NCBI GenBank assembly: GCA_964530555.1
Contig: CAZHBD010000051.1
Coordinates: 1-5,149 of the forward strand
Direction of reading: 5' to 3'
DNA: 5,149 nt
From: CAZHBD01 sp964530555
Lineage (GTDB): Bacteria > Patescibacteriota > Saccharimonadia > Saccharimonadales > AWTP1-31
The position numbers and the translations under genes are program-made. Shown piece by piece: positions 1 to 5,149 of the stretch (position 1 is its first letter; each line of letters begins with the position of its first letter). The notes under the pieces are model-generated. The model searched no databases. It had not been told where the DNA came from and saw only the letters and a list, made by a program, of their open reading frames with translations.

Positions 1-749
1 ATTGCTTCGCCACGTTCTCGTAGGCGAATTGTCGCCCCATCATCAATACCAGCGGGAATTTTGAGATTAATTTCCTGCTCTTTTGCCTGCGTTCCTTTGC
101 CGTGACAGACACTGCATACTTTTTCGGGAACCTTGCCTCGTCCCTTACAGGTTGGGCAAGGGCTAGCCTGCTGGATGTTACCAAAAACAGTCTGCATAAC
201 CCGAATGACCTGACCTGAACCCTTGCAGGTATCACAAGTTTTGAGCTCGTGCCCCGGCTCGACAGTAGAACCTTTACAATGCTCACACGTATCTTGTAGG
301 GTGAGCCGAATATCGTGCTCAGCACCAAAGACAGCTTGCTCAAACGTTAGTTCGATGGTGACTTCAACATCACGTCCGCGCTGCTGACGTTGTTGGCGTT
401 GACTGCCAGTCGCACCACCGAAAAAACTGCTGAAAATATCGCCGAGGCCAAGATCGCCGAAGTCAAAGTTGATGTTTTGTCCTTGACCATTAAAACCAGC
501 GAACGGATTGCCACCATCGCTTGCGGCGCTCGTGCCGACACCGGCGTGCCCAAACTGGTCATAACGCTGGCGTTTGCGCTCGTCTTTCAGCACTTCGTAC
601 GCCTCGTTAACTTCCTTGAATTTTTCCTCATCACCACCTTGCTTGTCAGGATGGTACTCAATCGCTTTGCGACGAAATGCTTTTTTAATCTCATCGTCAC
701 TGGCACTTTTACCAACACCTAACACTTCATAATAATCGCGCTTACTCAT
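1..749 (-). CDS. dnaJ: Chaperone protein DnaJ (Hsp40), C-terminus cut by window edge
   Basis: Cytosolic co-chaperone that delivers unfolded clients to DnaK and stimulates its ATPase. I translated 249 codons from the ATG at 749; the frame is open to the window edge, so about the last third of a usual 370-380 residue DnaJ is missing. Visible in order: the J-domain (about residues 4-68) with the HPD triad at 33-35 and the QRYDQFG end motif; a Gly/Phe-rich linker (about 70-115); then the zinc domain with four CxxC pairs at C155/C158, C172/C175, C198/C201 and C212/C215, making it a type I DnaJ. The first repeat reads CEHCKGST, with Thr in place of the usual last Gly; the other three keep the CxxCxGxG form. 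The start codon overlaps the exporter stop as ATGA and has a good ribosome site, so translation is probably coupled. Identification is secure; what lies beyond residue 249 cannot be seen. Confidence 0.97.
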   Translation of the reverse strand, partial: MSKRDYYEVLGVGKSASDDEIKKAFRRKAIEYHPDKQGGDEEKFKEVNEAYEVLKDERKRQRYDQFGHAGVGTSAASDGGNPFAGFNGQGQNINFDFGDLGLGDIFSSFFGGATGSQRQQRQQRGRDVEVTIELTFEQAVFGAEHDIRLTLQDTCEHCKGSTVEPGHELKTCDTCKGSGQVIRVMQTVFGNIQQASPCPTCKGRGKVPEKVCSVCHGKGTQAKEQEINLKIPAGIDDGATIRLRERGEA

Positions 750-1378
750 CGGTGACCTCCGAGCGCCACCTTGAGGCCGAGAGCAACCAATACCACCCCA
801 AACACTTTCTCAATACGATGCTTGACGCGCGCGAACGCTTTATTTATTCTCCCGTGCGACAAAACTACCGCCACAAAAGCAAACCACAAGAATGTGGCAG
901 CTATCATCTCAACTCCATATATCATTTTAAAAACAACCTGCGTATCTTTGGGAATAACCGTAGTAAATAGCGCCAAGAAAAACAGTGTCGCCTTGGGGTT
1001 AAGCGCGTTAGTTAAAAATCCCATACGCACCGCTTGGGCTGTCGTCAGATCTTGCTTTTGCTCCTCTAGAGTTTCCTCGGCCTGTCGTTGTTTTGGTTTT
1101 GTAGCTCGCAGCGACTTTAGGCCAATGTATATCAGATATAGTGCGCCAATCCACTTGATTGTGTTGAAAAGTAAAATGGAGCGCGAAATCAGCAGCCCAA
1201 TACCAAGCAGCGAGTACGTTACGTGCAACGCAATACCAGCCGCCAGCCCGGCTGCCGCCAACACACCGGTACGTCGTGAATAGACGAGCGAGTTACGCAT
1301 CACCATTGCAAAATCAGGACCGGGGCTCATAACCGCCAGCAAGTGTATACCTGCCACGATAAGTAGTTGATGCCACAT
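746..1378 (-). CDS. LysE/RhtB-family amino-acid exporter
   Basis: A 210-residue inner-membrane protein of the size and pattern of the LysE/RhtB (threonine, homoserine, lysine efflux) family, which exports amino acids using the proton gradient. Family marks are the N-terminal SPGPDF (18-23) after the first hydrophobic segment, the glycine-rich second and third segments (about 38-64 and 66-90, the latter containing GALYLIYIGLKSL), a charged cytoplasmic loop rich in Lys, Gln and Glu (about 91-115), the NALNPKATLFF motif (124-134), and two C-terminal hydrophobic segments (about 153-175 and 192-207). The substrate cannot be told from sequence. The ATG start is preceded by no Shine-Dalgarno sequence; instead a CIRCE operator and an extended -10 element lie immediately upstream, suggesting a leaderless message. 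The stop overlaps the dnaJ start by four bases. Family assignment is strong; a link to heat shock is inferred from position only. Confidence 0.9.
   Translation of the reverse strand: MWHQLLIVAGIHLLAVMSPGPDFAMVMRNSLVYSRRTGVLAAAGLAAGIALHVTYSLLGIGLLISRSILLFNTIKWIGALYLIYIGLKSLRATKPKQRQAEETLEEQKQDLTTAQAVRMGFLTNALNPKATLFFLALFTTVIPKDTQVVFKMIYGVEMIAATFLWFAFVAVVLSHGRINKAFARVKHRIEKVFGVVLVALGLKVALGGHR
755..760 (-). promoter_or_regulatory. Ribosome binding site of dnaJ
   Basis: GGAGGT on the minus strand ends 5 nt before the dnaJ ATG and lies inside the last codons of the exporter gene. It supports the ATG at 749 as the dnaJ start and suits re-initiation after the overlapping stop codon. It is also a clear contrast with the exporter itself, which has no recognisable ribosome site. 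Confidence 0.8.
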
Positions 1379-1385
1379 GCGAACT

Positions 1386-1394
1386 ATTTTAGCA
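1386..1394 (-). promoter_or_regulatory. Extended -10 promoter element for the exporter-dnaJ unit
   Basis: TGCTAAAAT on the minus strand combines a TGn extension with a -10 hexamer matching TATAAT at five of six positions. It ends 7 nt before the exporter ATG, so a start site at normal distance would fall on or next to that ATG, giving a leaderless mRNA. This agrees with the absence of a ribosome site. No good -35 hexamer exists at 16-18 nt upstream (best about three of six), which an extended -10 can tolerate. The TGCTAA part is shared with the right arm of the CIRCE, so part of the match is forced by the operator; hence moderate confidence. Confidence 0.5.
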
Positions 1395-1415
1395 CTTTCG
1401 GGTGTCGAGTGCTAG
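1389..1415 (-). promoter_or_regulatory. CIRCE (HrcA operator) before exporter-dnaJ
   Basis: Read on the minus strand the arms are CTAGCACTC and AAGTGCTAA with exactly 9 nt (GACACCCGA) between them. Each arm matches the consensus TTAGCACTC / GAGTGCTAA at eight of nine positions. The site overlaps the VKOR stop codon and ends 10 nt before the exporter ATG, covering the likely -10 element, so bound HrcA would block transcription of exporter and dnaJ. The 7-bp core stem is not followed by a T-run, so it is not a convincing terminator for VKOR. HrcA itself is not encoded in the window. Confidence 0.85.
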
Positions 1416-2077
1416 AACCAAACACTTTCAAAATAGCTACGGAAGGCAAAGAAAATAAGGGCAAAAACAAAGAGATAGCTAGCTAACACCACCCCCCAGT
1501 GATTTTTTAGCCCCCAGTTACGAAATCGTTCGAGCCTACCCTTGATTGATAATCGGCCGGTAGTCGTCATCCACAAAAAACCATACCAGTTCAAGACAAT
1601 CGTAACGGCCCAGGCGATCATGCAGTAAATGCACAGTGCCTTTAGCTCGTATAACGCTTCGTGAATCAGCCAGGTTATGAAGCCCAACCCGAACAGATGG
1701 CCAATAATATACAGGAGCCAGTACCAGCGAGCTTCTTTTTTGGCTATTGCACCAGCGAACATGGCCATTGCCACTGAGAACAACACGCTAAATGCAAAGA
1801 TGCCAATGAGCGGGTTCGGAAAGCCAAAGGCACTGGCCTCGGGCGAGGTGATAATCGGGCCGCAACTGAGCAAGGGATTAATGCTACAGCTCAAGTGATG
1901 GTTTGGGTCTTTAATAACGGCAATCTTCTCGAGCGTCAGCGTGAATGATGCAAAAAAGCCGATCAGGCTGGCAATAGCCAAGATCCAGGGGTACCATCGT
2001 TGAATGTTGAATTGTTTGCTCGTAATCTGCTTTGACACATACTCATGGTACCAGGGCGGCTGTTGTGCGTAAAGCAA
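1412..2077 (-). CDS. Vitamin K epoxide reductase (VKOR)-family membrane oxidoreductase
   Basis: Integral membrane enzyme that in bacteria re-oxidises a DsbA- or thioredoxin-like partner and passes electrons to quinone, supporting disulfide formation outside the cytoplasm (family knowledge). Five hydrophobic segments are visible, near residues 30-50, 86-110, 119-140, 146-168 and 194-213. The four redox cysteines are present: the loop pair C64 and C72 in the stretch CSINPLLSCG, and the active-site CIYC (C149/C152) at the start of the fourth segment. The GFPNPLIG motif (85-92) is also typical. At up to 221 residues it lacks the fused thioredoxin domain of some bacterial homologues, so a separate partner is expected elsewhere. 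The start is uncertain: the TTG used here lies inside a hairpin with no ribosome site, 3 nt after an in-frame stop; the GTG at 2038 (residue 14) is an alternative and loses no domain. The stop lies within the downstream CIRCE. Confidence 0.92.
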   Translation of the reverse strand: MLYAQQPPWYHEYVSKQITSKQFNIQRWYPWILAIASLIGFFASFTLTLEKIAVIKDPNHHLSCSINPLLSCGPIITSPEASAFGFPNPLIGIFAFSVLFSVAMAMFAGAIAKKEARWYWLLYIIGHLFGLGFITWLIHEALYELKALCIYCMIAWAVTIVLNWYGFLWMTTTGRLSIKGRLERFRNWGLKNHWGVVLASYLFVFALIFFAFRSYFESVWF

Positions 2078-2099
2078 AGGCTAGAGCGAGCTAGCTTTG
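2075..2099. repeat. Imperfect inverted repeat at the VKOR 5' end
   Basis: CAAAGGCTAG and CTAGCTTTG face each other across AGCGAG, forming a stem of about nine pairs with one bulged base. It lies at the lower end of the 106-nt gap between the 194-residue protein and VKOR and covers the TTG start option of VKOR. No T-run follows on either strand, so it is not a standard intrinsic terminator. It could fold in the leader of the VKOR message or be chance. The rest of the gap (2100-2183) holds only a short CAAC/GTTG repeat at 2149-2160 and no promoter I would defend. Confidence 0.4.
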
Positions 2100-2183
2100 G
2101 TCACGTGGAACGAATGAGTCACCTTGTTCGGTCTGTGCAGTATTAGGTCAACTTGGGTTGAGTAGTGCGTACACATATCAATT

Positions 2184-2768
2184 TTATTTCCTAAGGCCGA
2201 AAACGGGGTCAATTGTTTGAAGAACAAAATCCATATCGGTTTGCTGCATTGCTGCAATGTCTTCACCGCGCGTCATTAAACTAGCTTCAAGACTAATCTG
2301 CGGGTTCATACCGGCTCCCAAAATAAACACAATCAAGCCGACATCGCTGTCAAGTTGTTCTACCGCAGCAACAAACCCACGGCGGCGCTCGGCCGGGTTA
2401 AAATACCATCGGCGCCTAGACATCGATACACCTTCGCGCAGCAACAAAAGTCCATCTGAGCCCAAGAACTCGGTAAGGCTTGCCCATCTCGATTCGCGGT
2501 CATACTCCAGCCTATAGATAGCTCTGTCATCAAGCGAGCCCCAACTGGTGCTCGATACGGTCGGTGAGCCATCGCCAAAAAGATCGCCCAGCATGTCATC
2601 TAACAGCTCTTGGCCAGCCAGATCGCTGCTATTTTCGGGCGCATGATCATCTAGAACAAACCCATGGATTCTTTTCGCCTGTTCGTGAGGATCCCCCAGT
2701 TCAGTTCTTCGCGCGCAAACATAGACATATTGTACGCCCTTGAGATAGGTGTGTCCTGCCACTCTCAA
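2184..2768 (-). CDS. Hypothetical protein downstream of dnaK
   Basis: I do not recognise this 194-residue protein. It shows no signal peptide or convincing transmembrane helix, and looks cytosolic. Its N-terminal part has a short hydrophobic strand-like stretch (about 12-19, VQYVYVCA), followed by an acidic segment (about 46-68) containing DDMLGDLFGDG, a basic patch SRRRWYFNPAERRR (117-130), and a hydrophobic run GLIVFILGAGM (144-154). Charged and hydrophobic residues are distributed as in a real protein, and no overlapping frame is better. It starts 17 nt after the dnaK stop, which suggests co-transcription with dnaK. The start is taken as TTG at 2768 because GAGGG lies 9 nt upstream; the GTG two codons further in is the main alternative. 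It occupies a place where grpE or dnaJ might be expected but resembles neither (no J-domain HPD, no long coiled coil). Function unknown. Confidence 0.75.
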   Translation of the reverse strand: MRVAGHTYLKGVQYVYVCARRTELGDPHEQAKRIHGFVLDDHAPENSSDLAGQELLDDMLGDLFGDGSPTVSSTSWGSLDDRAIYRLEYDRESRWASLTEFLGSDGLLLLREGVSMSRRRWYFNPAERRRGFVAAVEQLDSDVGLIVFILGAGMNPQISLEASLMTRGEDIAAMQQTDMDFVLQTIDPVFGLRK

Positions 2769-2785
2769 GCGGCATAGCCCTCGTT

Positions 2786-4693
2786 CTACTCTTTATCGTT
2801 GACGACTTCGCCTTCGATAGGTTCGTCATCCTTTTTGTCGTCAGTATTGTCACCATCTTCGGTAGGCGTTTCTGACTTCTGAGCTTCTTCGTACATCTTA
2901 GCACCAATTGGCATGAGCGCGTCAGTCAGCTCCTTGGCAGCTTTTTCAAAGGCGTCTTTGTCTGCCTTCTCGTCAGCAGCGATCTTCTTGGCAGCCTCTA
3001 CGGCTTCGTCCAATTTCTTAAGGTCATCCTCACCAATCTTATCTTTACTGTCCGACTTCAGCTTTTCGGCCTGATAAATGGCGCTATCCAGCATGTTTTT
3101 TGCATCGATGCTTTCGCGTTTCTTCTTGTCTTCTTCAGCATGCGCCTCGGCTTCTTTGGCCATCTTCTCCACCTCGGTTTTGTCGAGGTTACCGCTGTTT
3201 TGGATGGTAATGCTCTGCTCTTTGCCCGAGCCTTTGTCTTTGGCAGTAACGTTTAAGATACCATTGGCGTCGAGGTTAAAGGTAACCTCGATTTGCGGTA
3301 TGCCTCGAGGTGCCGGTGGAATGCCGTCGAGTACGAAGCGACCGAGGCTCTTGTTGTCTTTTACGAACTCGCGTTCACCCTGAACCACATGAATTTCCAC
3401 CTGGTTCTGATTGTCGGCGGCCGTACTAAATGTTTCACTTTTGCTGGTCGGAATAGTGGTGTTGCGCTCAATCAGCTTGGTTGCTACCCCGCCCAGCGTT
3501 TCGATACCCAGGCTCAGCGGAGTCACATCCAGCAGCAGCACGTCTTTCACATCACCTTGCAAGACACCACCTTGGATAGCAGCACCGATGGCGACTACTT
3601 CATCAGGGTTTACTCCTTGCATCGGATCTTTGCCAAAAATTTTCTTAACTTTTTCCTGCACGGCAGGCATTCGAGTCATACCACCGACCAATACGACTGC
3701 ATCGATATCACTGGCCTTTAGTTTTGCGTCTTTGAGTGCTTTTTCGCATGGCACGGCTGTCTTGTCGATGAGTTCGGCAACAAGGCTTTCCAGCTTGGCG
3801 CGTGTTAGCTTATGCTCGAAATGCTTCGGTCCTTCTGCATCAGCCGTAAGGAAGGGTAGGTTAATCTCTACTTCGTTAGTTGTCGACAGCTCAATCTTGG
3901 CTTTCTCGGCCTCATCGCGCAGTCGCTGCATAGCTGCTTTGTCATTGGTAATATCCAGCCCGTGTTCTTTTTTGAACTCGTCAGCAAAGTAGTTAACCAG
4001 GACACGATCAAAGTCCGCGCCGCCCAAGTGCGTGTCACCATTGGTGCTCTTGACTTCAAAGACTCCATCTCCCAGTTCGAGGATCGAGACATCGAATGTA
4101 CCACCACCGAGGTCGAACACGGCGATCTTCTCGTCTTTTTTGCTGCCCTTATCTAGGCCATAGGCCAGAGCCGCAGCAGTTGGTTCGTTAATAATACGCT
4201 TGACCTCCAAGCCGGCAATTTTACCCGCATCCTTGGTAGCCTGACGCTGACTATCATCGAAGTAGGCAGGGACGGTAATGACAGCTTCGGTCACCTTTCC
4301 GCCGGTGAACTTCTCAGCGTCAGCTTTGAGCTTGCTCAAGACCATGGCACTGATTTCTTCTGGGCTGTATTCTTTGTCGCCCATCTTGACCTTGACGCCA
4401 TTACCGCTCTTGACCATCTCGTAGCCCATGAGCTTAATATCGCGCTGGACTTCTTTGTCTTCCCAGCGCCGGCCAATGAGACGTTTGACTTCGTAGACGG
4501 TATTCTTGGAGTTCGTAACCTGCTGGCGGCGAGCTACTTGCCCTACCAATCGTTCGCCATTCTTATTCACGGCCACTACACTTGGTGTCGTGCGGTTACC
4601 TTCGCTGTTAGCAATAATCTCTGGCTTACCAGACTGCATCACTGCCATAGCGCTGTTAGTTGTTCCTAAATCGATTCCAATAATTTTACCCAC
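2786..4693 (-). CDS. dnaK: Molecular chaperone DnaK (Hsp70)
   Basis: ATP-dependent cytosolic chaperone working with DnaJ and GrpE. At 635 residues it is full length. The nucleotide-binding domain covers about 1-383 and holds the three Hsp70 signatures: IDLGTTNS (7-14), the stretch at 192-205 with DLGGGTFDV, and the one at 333-349 with VGGMTRMPAVQ. Catalytic K70 and T199 fall at the same numbers as in E. coli DnaK. The linker DVLLLDV (384-390) leads into the substrate-binding domain (about 391-503), then the helical lid (about 504-605) and an acidic disordered tail ending EGEVVNDKE. The segment after KRLIGRR (about 77-100) carries the extra stretch found in E. coli-type DnaK and absent from Bacillus DnaK. 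The start is GTG, supported by AAGGAGG 7 nt upstream and by the standard MGKIIGIDLG N-terminus. A consensus-like promoter and two CIRCE sites precede it. grpE is not next to it. Confidence 0.99.
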   Translation of the reverse strand: MGKIIGIDLGTTNSAMAVMQSGKPEIIANSEGNRTTPSVVAVNKNGERLVGQVARRQQVTNSKNTVYEVKRLIGRRWEDKEVQRDIKLMGYEMVKSGNGVKVKMGDKEYSPEEISAMVLSKLKADAEKFTGGKVTEAVITVPAYFDDSQRQATKDAGKIAGLEVKRIINEPTAAALAYGLDKGSKKDEKIAVFDLGGGTFDVSILELGDGVFEVKSTNGDTHLGGADFDRVLVNYFADEFKKEHGLDITNDKAAMQRLRDEAEKAKIELSTTNEVEINLPFLTADAEGPKHFEHKLTRAKLESLVAELIDKTAVPCEKALKDAKLKASDIDAVVLVGGMTRMPAVQEKVKKIFGKDPMQGVNPDEVVAIGAAIQGGVLQGDVKDVLLLDVTPLSLGIETLGGVATKLIERNTTIPTSKSETFSTAADNQNQVEIHVVQGEREFVKDNKSLGRFVLDGIPPAPRGIPQIEVTFNLDANGILNVTAKDKGSGKEQSITIQNSGNLDKTEVEKMAKEAEAHAEEDKKKRESIDAKNMLDSAIYQAEKLKSDSKDKIGEDDLKKLDEAVEAAKKIAADEKADKDAFEKAAKELTDALMPIGAKMYEEAQKSETPTEDGDNTDDKKDDEPIEGEVVNDKE

Positions 4694-4700
4694 TGGTCTT

Positions 4701-4707
4701 CCTCCTT
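4701..4707 (-). promoter_or_regulatory. Ribosome binding site of dnaK, fixing a GTG start
   Basis: AAGGAGG on the minus strand is 7 nt before the GTG at 4693. It is the strongest ribosome site in the window and confirms the non-ATG start. It begins 1 nt after the right arm of the downstream CIRCE, so an mRNA hairpin formed by that CIRCE would abut the ribosome site. Confidence 0.9.
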
Positions 4708-4708
4708 A

Positions 4709-4735
4709 TTAGCAGTTGTCTATATTGAGTGCTAA
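4709..4735 (-). promoter_or_regulatory. CIRCE (HrcA operator) in the dnaK leader
   Basis: On the minus strand the left arm TTAGCACTC is a perfect consensus match; after 9 nt (AATATAGAC) the right arm AACTGCTAA matches seven of nine. With the promoter at 4745-4774 the transcript should start near 4738, so this site lies at the very start of the 5' leader, the usual place for a CIRCE. It forms the downstream half of a pair with the site at 4757-4783, 21 nt away. Confidence 0.85.
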
Positions 4736-4744
4736 AACAATTGT

Positions 4745-4774
4745 ATCATATAAAATTTGGCACTCTCATGTCAA
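4745..4774 (-). promoter_or_regulatory. dnaK promoter (housekeeping sigma type)
   Basis: TTGACA (4769-4774), a perfect -35 hexamer, is followed after 18 nt by TATGAT (4745-4750), five of six matches to the -10. The predicted start near 4738 gives a leader of about 45 nt before the GTG. The -35 lies within the spacer of one CIRCE and the start site abuts the other, so HrcA could block the promoter from both sides. This points to repressor control by HrcA, not an alternative heat-shock sigma factor. Confidence 0.85.
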
Positions 4775-4783
4775 GAGTGCCAG
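4757..4783 (-). promoter_or_regulatory. CIRCE-like HrcA operator over the dnaK -35 box
   Basis: On the minus strand the arms CTGGCACTC and GAGTGCCAA flank 9 nt (TTGACATGA). They match consensus at seven and eight of nine positions; both carry C/G where TTAGCACTC has A/T, so the arms still pair. The spacer contains the -35 hexamer. As RNA the site can form a 9-bp stem (TGGCACTCT with AGAGTGCCA, 7-nt loop) followed by AATTTT, so it may also act as a weak terminator for the glycoside hydrolase gene, which ends 18 nt upstream and has no other terminator. Confidence 0.75.
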
Positions 4784-4801
4784 TATGATGTGTTGCTGCT
4801 T

Positions 4802-5149
4802 TTACTGCCCGAGAGCTCTACCCTGCTGCTTCTGTAATTCTGCCTTTAGCTGTACGCCCTTGCCGGCAGCCGGTGCGGCGTTAGGGAGGTCCGAGAGGAG
4901 GTTGTTGCCTTCTTGCACTTGAGTCCAACCATAGCCCAGATAACTCCAGCCATGATGGTTCATGATCGAAAATAAGACGCCCCAATAACTTGTGTCGGGG
5001 GAGTTGTATGGGTTAGGGTAGCCGGTTTGTACACCATTGAAGTCACCCACTTCACCAAAGATTAAGGGATAGTGCCCTTCGATATTGTAGGCCGGGTTTA
5101 AGTTGCCATTTTCATCTTTGCCATTATTCATCGCCCAAACATAGCTGCT
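4802..5149 (-). CDS. Glycoside hydrolase, clan GH-A (GH5 cellulase-like), C-terminal fragment
   Basis: The last 115 residues of a larger protein; the frame is open to the window edge, and the first Met in view (5131) is internal, since the codons before it (SSYVWA) also read as protein. The fragment looks like the end of a GH5-type TIM barrel, which hydrolyses beta-1,4-linked glucans or related polysaccharides. The stretch PLIFGEVGDFNG (residues 28-39 of the fragment) fits the seventh strand with the nucleophile Glu at 33, and GWSYLGYGWTQVQEGNNLL (67-85) fits the eighth strand with its substrate-stacking Trp followed by the usual leave-the-barrel LL segment. An Asn/Pro/Tyr-rich loop lies between them. 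After the barrel there is only a short Lys/Gln-rich tail, with no carbohydrate-binding module or anchor. The acid/base Glu and any signal peptide would lie outside the window. Another clan GH-A family is possible; the exact substrate is unknown. Confidence 0.65.
   Translation of the reverse strand, partial: SSYVWAMNNGKDENGNLNPAYNIEGHYPLIFGEVGDFNGVQTGYPNPYNSPDTSYWGVLFSIMNHHGWSYLGYGWTQVQEGNNLLSDLPNAAPAAGKGVQLKAELQKQQGRALGQ

Noticed and set aside
390..722. Open frame of 110 residues on the plus strand
   Set aside because: It is antisense to the J-domain and linker of dnaJ, whose minus-strand translation is unmistakable.
771..1283. Plus-strand open frame of 170 residues
   Set aside because: It is a shadow of the LysE/RhtB exporter, which has clear family motifs on the other strand; the plus-strand protein has no recognisable pattern.
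2149..2160. Short inverted repeat CAAC/GTTG as a terminator
   Set aside because: The stem is only 4 bp and no T-run follows on the minus strand.
2181..2212. Possible promoter for VKOR (TTGACC and TAAAAT)
   Set aside because: The spacing is 20 nt, the hexamers lie within the end of the hypothetical coding region, and no second feature supports it.
2081..2266. Minus-strand open frame of 61 residues across the gap after the hypothetical gene
   Set aside because: It overlaps the 3' end of the 194-residue protein in another frame, has no ribosome site, and its composition does not look like a protein.
2750..2768. GAGTGGCAG at the start of the hypothetical gene, resembling a CIRCE right arm
   Set aside because: No matching left arm exists 9 nt away, so it is a lone similarity.
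3735..3744. GAGTGCTTT inside dnaK resembling a CIRCE half-site
   Set aside because: It encodes ordinary DnaK residues and has no partner arm at the 9-nt spacing.
3411..3992. Plus-strand open frame of 193 residues, Ser/Thr-rich
   Set aside because: It lies wholly inside dnaK on the opposite strand, and the Ser/Leu bias is what antisense reading of a Lys/Glu/Asp-rich gene gives.

Overview
This window of roughly 50% GC carries six genes, all on the minus strand. In transcription order (high to low coordinate) they are: the 3' end of a clan GH-A, GH5-like glycoside hydrolase (4802-5149); dnaK (2786-4693); an unrecognised 194-residue protein (2184-2768); a vitamin K epoxide reductase (VKOR)-family membrane oxidoreductase (1412-2077); a LysE/RhtB-type amino-acid exporter (746-1378); and the first 249 codons of dnaJ (1-749, cut by the window edge). 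The plus strand shows only open frames that shadow these genes.

The most informative part is the regulation. Three copies of a CIRCE-type operator (TTAGCACTC-N9-GAGTGCTAA, the site of the heat-shock repressor HrcA) can be read by eye. Two bracket the dnaK promoter: one has the -35 hexamer TTGACA inside its 9-nt spacer, the other lies just after the predicted transcription start. The third overlaps the VKOR stop codon and sits directly before the exporter gene, where its right arm coincides with an extended -10 element (TGCTAAAAT) placed for a leaderless transcript starting at the exporter's ATG. The exporter stop and dnaJ start overlap as ATGA, so dnaJ appears to be the second gene of its own HrcA-controlled unit, separate from dnaK. 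The window thus looks like two heat-shock units, dnaK (perhaps with the 194-residue protein) and exporter-dnaJ, with VKOR between them.

The gene order differs from the familiar hrcA-grpE-dnaK-dnaJ cluster: neither hrcA nor grpE is present, and three genes separate dnaK from dnaJ. The co-chaperone pair, a disulfide-forming VKOR and a secreted-type glycoside hydrolase suggest a bacterium with HrcA/CIRCE heat-shock control and extracytoplasmic oxidative folding. Moderate GC, short gaps, non-ATG starts and weak ribosome sites fit a Patescibacteria/Saccharibacteria-like genome, but this is inference from overall character; no rRNA or diagnostic marker is present. No gene-free stretch exceeds 300 bases; the two real gaps (2078-2183 and 4694-4801) are described below. 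No tRNA, rRNA, insertion sequence or CRISPR array was seen.
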